Shown piece by piece: positions 11,330 through 23,128 of a DNA stretch of 64,000 bases. A model generated the notes under the pieces. It did no database searches, was not told where the DNA came from, and saw nothing but the letters and a program-made list of their open reading frames with translations. Made by a program: the position numbers and the translations under genes. The DNA lies in assembly GCF_049243985.1 (NCBI RefSeq), contig NC_135369.1, positions 24,536,765-24,600,764 on the forward strand. The letters are read 5' to 3'. The number at the start of each line of letters is the position of its first letter. The first letter of the stretch is position 1. This DNA is from Paroedura picta (Eukaryota; Chordata; Lepidosauria; Squamata; Gekkonidae).

Positions 11330-12225
11330 GGGCCATTTCGCACGGCTTCAAAATAGCACAATGGTTGCTAATTGGAAACGCTACTAATTTGCCATAACCC
11401 ACGACGTCGTAGACAATCTGCAACAATCCTGAAACCGACCCGCAAAAAGCGCTTCGTTGTAGCGCTTTCAGGGGAATCCAGAAAAGTGGATTCACCCTCC
11501 GGATAGCGATACACTCCTGCAACCAATCTGCAACACTAGCGCTAAAGACCTGTGCGTTACCATTGTTGCGGGTTCTTCAAAGTCCCTCCTCCTGAGCCTG
11601 TCCTCCAAACTTCCGGCGAAGCGATCGCCATTTTTTTTTCTCCGAGCGAGCGGGGATAAACGCACCAGCGAGCCTCTTTCTGTTTAGAGGCTTCCCTGGC
11701 TTCAGTCCTTCACCTTTAGTCACTAAGCACAAACCACATAAAAGCCCGTTTGCTGAAATAAAGTCCCTTTATTTTTTACACATTAATTCAGCCGAAAATC
11801 GGGCCCGTGAGAGGGGGGGGGATTTTTTTTTTATCACTCGGGGCAGCGTGCCAACGATCATACAATCAAACGACAGCTCACATTAGGCAGCTGGATGGGT
11901 CTCTCCGTTGCAACGAATCTACCTAGATTCGTTGCTATGGGTCTGTTTTTTTTTTTTAAAACCTTTCTTAAAGGGAAAGGGGCTGTTTGGGAGCATGCTA
12001 ACGGCTGCCCATTGGCTGCTTGACGGCCAGGGGCGGGACGAGCTTGGCAATAGCGCTTCCTTTCTAGCGATTTCTGCCGAGACCGGAAGCCTGTGGGAAA
12101 CGCTAAAAAACACAACTGATTCCACTACAAAGGCAGGTATGCATAACGACGAATTCCACTATTTTAAATGGTGATTTTTCATTCCGCAAACAATTTGCAA
12201 CAAAGATCCCCGTGCGAAAAGGCCC
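11330..12225. mobile_element. GC-rich DNA element with 16-bp terminal inverted repeats
   Basis: The left end GGGCCATTTCGCACGG and right end CCGTGCGAAAAGGCCC are inverted copies differing at one position, flanked by TGT on both sides (a possible 3-bp target duplication). The inside is CpG-rich and holds a perfect 12-base-arm palindrome (gcaacgaatcta cc tagattcgttgc, 11911-11936) and a CCAAT/GC-box pair near 12010-12035. No transposase frame is visible, so it is non-autonomous. The GGGCC ends and 3-bp duplication suggest PIF/Harbinger, but this is tentative. Confidence 0.65.
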
Positions 12226-12454
12226 TGTGAGTTGACAATACAATGCTTTTAATGAACTTTTTAAACTCTCACCAAACGATCCTGTTCCTGTTAAATGTGA
12301 ATCATCTGTTATGTATAATTCTGGATATTTCATTGCACATGTTCTATTAATTATGGATGACCAGTTACTCTGTTGCTAATAGATCTGGTAATAGGACAAA
12401 GTTGGAGCCCAGAGGCACCTTTAGACCAACTCTTAAGACATTGTTGGGCTTTGA

Positions 12455-12720
12455 AGTGCCAGCTTGGTGTAGTGGTTAGGAGTGCCGAACGGGGTTAGAT
12501 TCCCTGCTCCTCCACATGCAGCCAGCTGGGTGACCTTGAGCTAGTCACAGCTCTGATAGTGCTGTTCTGACTGAGCAGTAATACCAGGGCTCTCAGCCTC
12601 ACCTCCCTCACAGGGTGTCTGTTGTGGGGAGAGGAAAGGGAAGGCAATTGTAAGCCACTTTGAGACTCCTTCTGGTTGAGTAAAGAGGCATATAAGGACC
12701 AACACTGCTTCTTCTACTGA
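12455..12720 (+). repeat. Family A SINE
   Basis: Sense copy from gtgccagcttggtgtagtgg to aaggaccaacactgcttctt. Confidence 0.85.
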
Positions 12721-13239
12721 ATTCAGACTTCGTTCTTTGGAATGCCAGTCCTCAGGTAGGATCAGGGAATCCCCTGGTTGTACAGCTCATCTCCAGGCGA
12801 CAGAGATCAATTCCCCTGAAGCAAACAACTGCTTTGAAGGGTGGACTCCATAACATTCTACTCAATTGAAGTCCTTTCCTGCTCCAAATCCCACTCATTT
12901 CCAGTTCCACCTCCAAAGTCTCCAGGTATCTCCCATCCTTGAGCTGGTAACCTTATTTGTTCTGCTCCTCCAGACCAACAAGGCCACCCCCTTAGATCTG
13001 GTACTGGGAGTTCCCTCTCCATGAGATTCCCATTCCTGTTGCATGATAGATTTCCAGCTGAGAATATCATATATCCCAGGGGGTGGTTATTTTACACGCA
13101 GACACACGTTTCTATATTCTAAGGGATCATGACCTTGTCATAGTTTTTGTCATTTTCTGGACGACCACCTTCCTTCCTTTCCTTTCCTTTCCCCCACCCA
13201 ATCTTAAGGCATGTAGTGCTACCCTCTTGCTAAAGCGAA
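12721..13239. other. Intergenic DNA, nothing recognised
   Basis: No exon-like or repeat-family sequence identified. Confidence 0.4.
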
Positions 13240-13560
13240 ACTGTATTTTGCTGAGGCCCGGGGGGGGGGGGGAGTAGTCTTTTGCCAAGGGATGCCTGAG
13301 CCCCTGCTCCGTTTGCTTTCCCGCCGGCACCCCTGACTTCCCGCCATCCACTGCGGGGCGCTGCCAGCAGCAGCTGCGCAGTGCCACGCCAAGGGGGAGC
13401 CCAGCCATGGCAGCCGCTGGAGAGCACCAAAGGTGAGCCGGCGGCAGAGTGGCAGGGCAGCCCCCGAGGCAGCAGCTGGGAAGGAGGACGAGGAGGAGCC
13501 CGGTACCAATTGATCCACGGACCGGTACTGGTTGGGGACAGCTGCCTTAGAAGGTATAGG
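13240..13560. repeat. GC-rich repeat, probably hAT-derived
   Basis: G15 run at the left side. The right end (cacggaccggtactggttgg, then ggacagctgccttaga) matches the hAT-like ending seen at 2070-2090. The inner CpG-rich open frames have no recognised product. Confidence 0.45.
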
Positions 13561-14543
13561 TGTCTCCAAGAGTAGTGCAGGATTTGGGGACAAGCTACGG
13601 CCAGGCAGGCTTAACCCCCCTTTCCTCCAAAGTGAGTCACCAGAATCTTTTTTGTGTGTCTCACATCCTGCCGGATCTTGGATGCTTATTAACCCCTGAC
13701 ATTCCAAAAGAATTTTAGGGAGTTCCCTCTACCCTACCCTGGGGATTTTCAGAGAAATTCAGTCCATAATAATTATGAGGGGCAACGTTAAACAGTATTC
13801 TTGGCTTCTACTTCTTTTTTTTTGGGGGGGGGGTATATTAGGCTTTCATAATGGTTATAACTGGCACAGGTGTTGGGTGGGATTATAATCACTCTATTGG
13901 CGTCTCTCCATTTCTTCTTACCCTCAGTCAGCCTGTTTCCCCAGTCTGTAAAATGGGAATAAGGGTAGCATGCCTTTCAGACCAGGCAAAATTGCTGAGA
14001 ATGTTATGCAAGCAGTAAGAATTGTTGTACATTGTGATTAAGTTCTACAACGGAGGTTCTGAGAATCAGGGATTTCTGAGAAACCTGCACTCTGGGCCAG
14101 AAGACCCCTATGCCCCATGATGGTAAGCTATAATTATTCAGGGATGTGAGAAAGGCTCTCCACACATGCTCAGAAGTATTCTTTTCCTCTTTGGTAGATA
14201 TTTTCTAGGCATGGGAAAGCAGTTTGAAGGAACTGACTCTCAGCAGCCTTCATTAAACAGGAGGCATTTCTTTCATGCACATTTGCAGGATGCTGTGTTG
14301 ACTTTCTCTGATCTTGCTGTGTTGACTTTCTCTGAACAGAGAACAATCGGTTTCCTTTTGAATCACTTTCTGTTCCTGATTCTTCAGGCCAAAGGACAAG
14401 AAAAAGAAAATAAAATCCTGAAACCTGACAGCCATCCACCTCTCTATGCTTTTTCCTTCAAGACGTTCGGAGGATAAATGAAACATGACATTTGTCACAC
14501 AGGGTAAGAAAGTAAGAATTGCACTCTTGTGAACTCTGTAGGT
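13561..14543. other. Intergenic DNA with one AP-1 heptamer
   Basis: TGAGTCA at 13633-13639. A direct repeat of about 21 bases (tgctgtgttgactttctctg) occurs twice, around 14290 and 14314. No gene seen. Confidence 0.4.
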
Positions 14544-14679
14544 CAGGGGTAGTCAAACTGCGGCCCTCCAGATGTCCATGGACTATAATTCCCAGGAGCC
14601 CCTGCCAGCATTCGCTGGCAGGGGCTCCTGGGAATTGTAGTCCACGGACATCTGGAGGGCCGCAGTTTGACTACCCCTG
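14544..14679. mobile_element. Palindromic hAT-type MITE, intact with 8-bp target duplication
   Basis: Ends caggggtagtcaaactgcgg / ccgcagtttgactacccctg. The element is an almost perfect 136-base palindrome flanked by ctgtaggt on both sides (14536-14543 and 14680-14687), the hallmark of hAT integration. Confidence 0.92.
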
Positions 14680-15262
14680 CTGTAGGTGGTCTCAAAAACA
14701 CCCGTGGCCCTCAACCTTGGCCCCCACCCCCACCTGCAACATGGGGAACATCCTCCTGGCCTACCTTATAAGATCCTTGTAAGGTTTACTGAGAACATAC
14801 GTGAAATGCTTTGAACCTTGTTAGGCATTAAAACAATCATTAAGGTTTTAAATTTCCCTGTCACATTTTCTCATTGCTTAGTGCTGTCATTGGCTCGTCA
14901 CTTTCAGATTTGTCTGGCTCTGCATTCAGGTTAGACTTTTCCCCAGAGATGGAGAAGATACCCAGATTTCCAGCCCCCCTCCCTCCTCCATTGGTGGCAA
15001 ACACTGACTTTCCCCATAGGAAGTAGGAAACTGGACTCCAGCAGCTCCCAACTCAACAAACCCCCACCCCCAAAAAGGTAAAGGGTTTTGCCAACTTTAT
15101 TTTACCACTCTTGCGTTTATTTTATGCCAGTCTCAGACACAGACTTAGCCCATGAAGGTTTTTCACACCACAACCATACTAGGAAAAGCTTCACCTGTTG
15201 AACTGCTGGTCGGTCGTTGTTTGTTGAAGATTTAGGAGCTGAGCTAAAGGAATGATGAAGAG
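14680..15262. other. Intergenic DNA, nothing recognised
   Basis: No exon or clear repeat identified. The element next to it ends at 14679. Confidence 0.4.
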
Positions 15263-15590
15263 CTAGGGGTCTTCTTACCTCATTTATCCCTACCCAAAGA
15301 AGTCCCAGAGTGGTTTACCCTGATGGGGCTTACAAACACTTTTCCCTTCTCCTCACAACAGACACCCCGTGAGGTAGGCGAGTGTCTTGCATTACATGGG
15401 GAGTGGGGGGTGGACTAGATGACCCAGGAGGTGCCTTCCAACTCTATGATTCTATGATTCTAGGTGGGGCTGAGAGAGCTCTGTGAGAACTGCTCCAAGT
15501 GAACCATGACTGGCTCAAGGTCACCCAGCTGGCTCCATCTAGAGGAGTGGGGAATCAAACCCCATTCTCCTCTACACCAAGCAGGCAGCA
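15263..15590 (-). repeat. Family A SINE split by a CR1 3' end
   Basis: Antisense SINE pieces 15263-15381 (cacaacagacaccccgtgag) and 15463-15590 (gtggggctgagagagctctg) are separated by a sense CR1 terminus at 15382-15462 (ccttccaactctatgattct repeated end). Confidence 0.8.
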
Positions 15591-16329
15591 ACCCTCCCGA
15601 AGAACTTGGGGGCTCCCCCCTACAATCACCAGAGGAAACCACTTTGCATTTGGTGATCCCAAAGGATTTGGTTCATAGCTATCCTATTGAACCCCCCCCC
15701 CCCCCTCTTCATCAGACAGGGCAAGGGACACAGGAATCCGGATTCTCCTTTCGGGTGTTTAATAGACCTCAGGAACGGAGCTTCACCCCTTTGCAGCTTT
15801 GGGAAATGACACCCCCGGCCCACTGGCATCAGGCCAGGAACGTGGCTCTATCTAGGTTTACAACTGGGGAACAGTCGGGGATTTCCCTGCTTCTGGCCAC
15901 GAGAGCGTGAGTCACCCCCGTGAAGAATATGGGACGCCATCTGGGCCGGTCTGAACCGGTAGAAGGAGCACGTGCTCGAGAAGTCACTCGCGGGGGGTGG
16001 GGACTATCGGTTTCCTCCTAATGCTTCCCCCCTATCTTCACCGGCTCTCTCTCTCTCTCCCCCCCCCCCGCCCGGCACCTGTTTTTCAACATCCCTACAA
16101 GCGCTCCAGAGCATGTGCAGAGTGCCTTGTCCTCGACGCCGCAGAGGAAGCGCACCAAGCCCCGCCCCGGAGGAAGGTCTTCGGAGAAGCAGAGAGTCCT
16201 GGTCAAAAGTCCCCTCGACACCTTTTTGTTACCGCCGTTTTATTCCCAGCCGCTTTCGGGGTGGAAATCGGGTTTCTATCACGCAGGCGAAACCCTAAAG
16301 CGGACGGGGAATCCTCCTCTCGGCGGCGC
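15591..16329. other. FOSL1 upstream region, becoming CpG-rich
   Basis: C-run at 15690, AP-1 heptamer TGAGTCA at 15908-15914 and a CT-rich tract near 16045-16070. GC content rises toward the promoter. No separate gene seen. Confidence 0.45.
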
Positions 16330-16520
16330 GAACGGGAATCAGTCATGCCATTTAAGGGCATCTACGTCATAGCCCCGTGACTCAGCCGGGGACTGGACCA
16401 AGCGCGGCTTGCGTGGGGGAAGTCAGCGGCTCCTATGAGCGCGGCGTCCTGCTTAAAAGCTCCGCGGGTGCTTCTATGTCTGTGGGCGGGGGGGGGCATA
16501 TTTTATAGGCCAGCTTGCGC
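16330..16520 (+). promoter_or_regulatory. FOSL1: FOSL1 proximal promoter with ETS-like, CArG, CRE-like and AP-1 sites
   Basis: Within 55 bases lie an ETS-like GGGAA core (16334-16338), a perfect serum response element CArG box CCATTTAAGG (16348-16357), a CRE-like TACGTCAT (16363-16370) and an AP-1 site TGACTCA (16378-16384). The same order of a ternary-complex-factor/SRE/ATF unit is known in the mammalian FRA-1 promoter and mediates growth-factor induction. A/T-rich candidates for a TATA element are TTAAAA at 16453 and TATTTTATA near 16499-16507. The block is about 335-390 bases upstream of the start codon. Confidence 0.7.
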
Positions 16521-16718
16521 GACGGAGTCTTGGGGGCGGGGTTTCCCATTCAAAGCCGCTCGCTGAGTGGCAGCGTGGAAAAAGCTCCCCCCCCCGTTTC
16601 CCTGAAGCAAAAGTCCTAGCCAACGTGCTTGGGAGTTCCCATTCATAAACTCGAGGCACACCGAAAGCGCCGCTCCAGACCGCGGGGAGGCAGCTGTCGG
16701 GGCTGAGCCCGGGCAGAG

Positions 16719-19700
16719 ATGTTCAAGGAGTACGGAGTGGGAAGGCCACCCGCTCCCGGAGCCCCTCGGCCGCACTTGCAGAACCCCGCACCCGCCTTCC
16801 GCCCCGCGTCGCAGCAGGTAAACGTCCCGCTTTCTCTCCCCCCCCCCCCAAGAAGAGGTGCTGAAGATCAAAGGCTGCTTAGGAGCCCAGTCCGCCCCGC
16901 CGGGCTGCTTTTTCCTCAGCCGCTCTCTGCACATGCTCAGGCTCGCTGTCGTCTGCCTCCTCTTTACGCATGACCCCCCCCCGCGTGTTCTCCCGAGATG
17001 CTAGCTGTGGTGCTGAATAGACGTCCTTGGGGGTGCTGCCGCTTCGACCCCGCTCTGCTCCTTTTTCGAATGAAGGTTGACAGTGGAATAAATGAGTATT
17101 CCCACAGTTAGGTATCTAAGGTGTTTTTTTTTAAATCTCAGAGGGACTGGTTAACTTTTAAACAGGTTTTTGGGGCTAACTGGAAGCCCCATAATTTCCT
17201 CTAAGTGCCCTTCTCTCTACGTGGAGGTCGGGGGTGGGGAGGGGGAGAATGAATCAGCAGGGTAGGAAATGTGTAATCTATTTACAACTGAATTTTAAAC
17301 GAGGCTGCTGTTGAATGCCATCTGGATTTCTGTAAAACTCTATGACTCTACATGTCTGTGATACGCACTGACCTATCTAGGCATGCCAGGCACCCCGTGT
17401 CCCTGTTCTGTCTTTTATTGACCTGCCCTTTTACATCATTACCTCTCAGTACAGAGACACTTTTGGATTACAGTACAGCAGCACTGAAAAATATTCTGTA
17501 CATGCTCAGAGGCTGTGTGCCCTGGTTTTGGAAAGAGGTTTCCCCTGCCAGACTAAATGGAGGCAGGGGAAGCTACACAGTGACTAAAACCAGGCTATAG
17601 TGGGGGCCTATAGCGCACTTTGCAGGTAGAAAGTTTTTCCTTGGGAGGCAAGCTATTATAACAATTCCAGTGCTGGCCAGTAGGAGGCAACAATATTCCA
17701 GGTCTGACTTGTGTAGGTGTGCACCAGTGAAGGTAGAAAGTTTGGAGCCCTAGTGCACAGCTGGACACTGGACTGTGAGCCCTGGGAAGGGGGCAAAGTG
17801 CAGGGATGGACAAACTGTGGCCCACCAGATGTCCATGGACTACAATTCCCATAAGCCCCTGCCAGCAAATGCTGGGAGGGGCTCCTGGGAATTGTAGTCC
17901 ATGGACATCTGGAGGGCCACAGTTTGCCCACCCCTGGTCTAATGGTTAGAAGCCATGTGTGTTCTTTGGTAGCCATCCCACCAAAATCCTTTGGAAGTGG
18001 AGGCATGGGGGAAGTGTCAAGAGAGCTCGCATCCGTTTGCCCCTGATTATAAACCCACTTGAATATGTAATGTTATGTCTCACCTAGTGCACTGAGGCAG
18101 AAGAGAGATGTCAATGTGCTCAGTTAACTCTAGGGTGTTTTCAGATATGTGTAAAAAAAACCCAAGAGGCTCCGGATTCAAGAAGAAGGGAATTAGTGGC
18201 AGGAGAATCAGGGCAGCTGGGCTCTCTGGAGGCTGACTCCCCCTGGTTTTTTAATAAGGGGGAGGAGCTGGAGGACCCTCTAGACCAGGGGTAGTCAACC
18301 TGTGGTCCTCCAGATGTTCATGGACGACAATTCCCATGAGCCCCTGCCAGCATTTTCTGGCAGGGGCTCATGGGAATTGTAGTCCATGGACATCTGGAGG
18401 ACCACAGGTTGACTCCCCCTGCTCTAGAGCTGCCCTTTACTTCTCCAGGGAAGGGGTGTCTAGTTGTTTCGTCTCAGTGGTGAAAACCAGAATCTCTGTA
18501 CACAGGCTGGTATTGGAAGGGGTCTTGGTCAATGTATGGTATAAGTGAATGGGATGTTTGACCCAAGCTGTGGGAGAGATTACATCAGCCAGAACACCCT
18601 GCCCCTGCTTCTTTGTACCCCTGGAGTGATCTTGCAGCAGGACAAATGGGGAGCATTTGGGGATCTTCTGGCTGCCAGAGCTGTTTAAGCTGCTCACCCC
18701 ATCAAGAAGACAAAATGCTAGATTACTCCCAGTGGCCGTTAAAGTGGCTCATGGCGAACAAGAATCAAAGGTAGACTTTTTCCTTGTGAGACAAGCTATT
18801 AGAATAATACCAATGTTGGCCAGTAGGAGGCAATAGCTTGTTGTAATGGTGGCAGCCTCCAGTCTGGTGAACTGGGTTTGATTCCTCCACGTGCTGCCAG
18901 CTGGGAGACCTTGGGCCAGGCACAGTTCTCTCTGAGCTCTCTCTGTACCACCTACCTCACAAGACATCTGTTGTGGGAGGGAGGACAGGTCAACAACTTT
19001 GGGTAGTAAAAAGTGGAGTGCAAAAAATCCTGATTCTTCTTGAACTTATGGAGTCAGCTGGTGGCCAGCAAGTTCAAGGCTCCCCTTGAAAGTATGCCTG
19101 AGATCTTATGCATATATAATAAGGGTACCTATAGAAATAAAATTGGCTTGTCTGGGGTGCTGCTTTCATGTTGTGATGTTTAAAATGTGTCACTTGGAGA
19201 ACAGTTGGTGGCGTTGTGTATTTGCTGGTGGGTGGAAGTGGGTTAAAAGGTGAAGCACCTCCGTTCTAACTGCTATGCAACATTACGATTCGGTTCTTTC
19301 TCCTCTCAAAAGCTATATAGAATATTGAAGGCCTGGAGATACTACAGGCATAGAAAGACAGGTGTGTTTTTCTCTCTCCAGTTTGGTGTAGTGGTTAGGA
19401 GTGCGGACCTCTAATATGGCGAGCCGGGTTCGATTCTGCACTCCCCCCACATGCAGCCAGCTGGGTGACCTTGGGCTCGCCATGGCACTGATAAAACTGT
19501 TCTGACCAGGCAGTGATATCAGGGCTCCCTCAGCCTCACCCACCTCACAGGGGGTCTGTTGTGGTGAAACAAAAGGGAAGGCGAATGAAAGCCACTTTGA
19601 GACTCCTTCGGGTAGAGAAAAGTGGCATATAAGAACCAACTCTTCTTCTTCTCCTTCTCCTTCTCCTTCTCCCCCTCCCTCTGAAGAATTAAGAACCAGA

Positions 19701-22700
19701 AGAGCCCTGCTGGAATAAAGCCATGGTGCCACTAGTCCAGCGTGTTCTTATCATTGGTGGTCAGCCAGATGCTTCTGGGAAACCCCCCCCCCCTTGTGTG
19801 GTGTCTCTGACCATGGGGGTTCCATTTTGATGTGATAGATAATAGCTGTTCCTCAATGAATGCTGTCCAATCTCATTTTTTAAAAGGTCTAAACCAGTGG
19901 CTAACTCACCTTGTGGCAGTGAGTTCCATAAGTTACCTGAACATCCAGAAATAAACTTGGTTGCTACAGAAGACCATGTGCTGGTGGGAGGAGAGGGCCC
20001 TTTGGGACTTTCTGCCTGAATAGGGGGTGGGGGAAAAATAAAACTGGCTCATATGCTCTGCTTCTTATCTTCTCAACCCCCCCCCCCAAAAAAAAATCAG
20101 TTTTATCTGGGTGACTGGAATTTTAAAAATAGACTTGGGCATGTTTCCATTTTCTGTGCCTTTTCAGTTGCAGCAATTTTTTCAAGAAACAAACTTACCC
20201 CTCCATTCGTTTTTTCCAAGAGACGGTCCCATAATCTGTCAAAACTCCATATGAAGGGGGGAGAATTCCCTGCTGTGTGAACCCCCCCCCCCCTTTTCAC
20301 CTGGGTCATCTGCTGGGGCAGGATGGGAGGGGCTATGACTTTTGTGCTGTGTCACCTTCTGCTGTGTCATAACAAGGTGAGTCATCAGAACAGTCGTCAG
20401 TCCGAAGAAGAGAGTCACGCTCTCCGCAGACAGAGAGGGCGCGGTGCCCCTCCCCTTCCCCACAGATTCAGTTTCTATGCCAGCTTGGATTTCTCATCCT
20501 CCGTCTTCCTGTGAAGCAACCCTGGGAACCCAGCCTTACCCTGCAGGGCTGTTGTGAGAATGAATGAGATGCATGTCAAGTGCTTTGAATACTTAATAAT
20601 GATAAAGACTTGGCACTTAAAAGGCGGGTTTCAAATATTCAAAGTATTTCCGTTCTTGCAACAGACCAGTAAGGGAGGCTTCCGTATTGTTATGGGGTGG
20701 GCAAATCAATCCTTAATGGCCCTCTATGAAATTCATGGATGAGATTAGAATTAAACCTGGGTCTTATTTGCTCAACCACCAGATTACACTCCCTGTACTG
20801 GCATTATACTTTTTGCTTCCCCTACAGAAACCTGCATTATACTTTTTGCTTCCCCTATAAGCCTGGGTCAAGCCTTCAGAACAGCAGAACTACTAAATTC
20901 TACGCAGAATTTCCTGCATTCTGCAGGGGGTTGGACTAGATGACCCTGGAGATCCCTTCGAATTCTTTGATACTATGATTCAGTGCTGGATCAGGGTTAC
21001 CTTGTCTGACTGGGCACGGCTTGAAATGCCCATGCAAGTCTATGGGCAGCGGCCATCTCCCCGTCATGCCCCCAGACAAGGCAGAGGGGTCTTCAAGTCG
21101 CTTCATGGCTTATGGGGGTAGTAGAAGGCCACTCAGGTCACAGCTGACCTTTGGCGACCTCTCATGGGGTTTCTAAGACAAGGGAGGACCTAAGGGGGTT
21201 TGCTGTGGCCAACCTTGGGCTTCTTCAGTGGTCTCCCTTCCATGTAAAAACCAGGGCTGACCCTGCTTAGTTTCTGAGGTCTGCCAAGATCGGTGTCTAA
21301 GCTCAAAGCCAACCCTCCCCCTCTTGGGGCAAGGAATCCTGTTTGTGGAGGAGACGCTTCACAAAATCGTACTACTGAAAAAGAGTCCTGAGAACCACTG
21401 AGAATACTCTCCATTCCATTCACTCTTCCCAGACCCTTCCTAATTGAACGTGGATCTCGGTCAGCTATTGAGCCTAGAGCCCTGCCTCACCCCCAAATAA
21501 ACTTTCCCGGAGAAGCTCGTGTCGCCTGCATGGGAACCTGGGTTGGCTGGGTGGCAATTCTGACTATTTCCCTCTCCCCCGTGGCTCCATGCTAGATCCC
21601 ACATGCTCTGGAGCAGCGGGATCTGCCAACCTGCTCTAATCTCTGTGTTGCCCTGGCATGAGAGCCCAGGGGTTTGAGTTGCCATTCCACCTCAGTCCAT
21701 GCTGGACAGTGCAAAGGGCTGGAATGGGTGTGTGTGTGTGATTGGAGCTGCCTCCCTCCTACCTGGCCGGGGGCATCTGTAAATCTCTCCCAGGCAGCCG
21801 GTCAATTCTGTGCTTGTTTGAACGCCTCGCCCAGCGGGTAGGTTAGTGACGCAAGTGCCCACGCAGCTGGCAGCTGGGTGTGACTCTCCCCAGGTGTGCC
21901 AGGATGCTCGGGGCAAGGCAGAGGCTACCAGAGAATTAGGTCAAGGGTGCAAAGAGGGCACTGAGTGTGTAACACAGCCAGGCAGCTGCTTTTCATCTCT
22001 CCTGTGAGCGACAGCTTCAGCTCTGGGTTGAGCCACGGAGGAAAGGTGGGGTAGAAAGGTTTGAATAAGCCCATTATCCAGTGTGCTGAGTTCATTGCCA
22101 GATCTCTGCCCCAGAACTGACGGTGTTTCTGAGGATGTCAAGAGTGTTCTTTCCGACCACAGGCAGGCTTGGTCCAAGACAGATTTGGTGCTTGAGATGG
22201 AAAATCTAAACGACCCCTTCCTCTTTCACCCATCAGTGTAGGTCCCAGTGCACAAAGCTCTCGTGCTCAAGCCTTATTGAAATGGCTGATGGCTAAGTGG
22301 AACCTCCAAGTACAGAAGCAGTGTACCATGAATACAGATGTTGGAGTGGGAAGCAACAGGAGATGGCTTGTGCCTCCTTGCCCCAAGGGTGGGCTCCCAA
22401 ATACAGGAGACTGGATTGGGCAGACCTATGGTTTCATCTAAGACAGCTTTTTGGAGGTTCTGAAACGTATGGGAGGGGCGTAGCAGATTTCCCACAGTAT
22501 TGCATAGCTCTCCTGCATTTGAATGTCACTTTCTCAGGGGAATTTCCCATGACAATTTGAAGGGTGGAGTATGCAGAAAATTGCAGGTTCAGTCCTTGGC
22601 ATCTCCAGCTATAACTATCAAGTTTTTTGGGGGAAGACCTCACCCCTGCCCAGGCTGCCTGAGGAGCCACTGCCCTTCAGAGGGGAAGATGCTGAGCTCA

Positions 22701-23056
22701 AGGGACCCAGGCTCTGACTCTGTTCAAAGCAGCTTCCCGTTCAGTTCATGGGTCACTTCCATTTGGTGGCCCCTGGGCGGCATCTGCAGGCAAGGCCACT
22801 GCTGGGGCTTCCAGGCTCCAGGATTTAGTCTCAGGGTGTGGGCGGAGGGGGTCAGCAAAGAGGGACTCAGTGCAAGGAGCCAGCCCTGTTACCTGTCTGC
22901 TTCTTGAGATGATCAACCTGCCTCCAAACTGGGCAGGATTTTTCCTTCACACAAGGGGAAGCTCCCCATGTGTAGAAGCTTAGCATGCCATTGGCCAGTT
23001 CCAATTTGAATGCCTGTTTTTTACCTACAAGGAACTGGTTTGTGTGTGCATGTGTT

Positions 23057-23128
<72 letters not shown>

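Noticed and set aside
13219-13707. 162-codon minus-strand frame
   Set aside because: It lies in a GC-rich repeat with homopolymer runs; composition-driven, no recognised domain.
19640-19680. CRISPR-like or minisatellite array
   Set aside because: Simple CTT/CTCCTT microsatellite at a SINE tail; no spacer structure. No CRISPR, operon or phage features anywhere.
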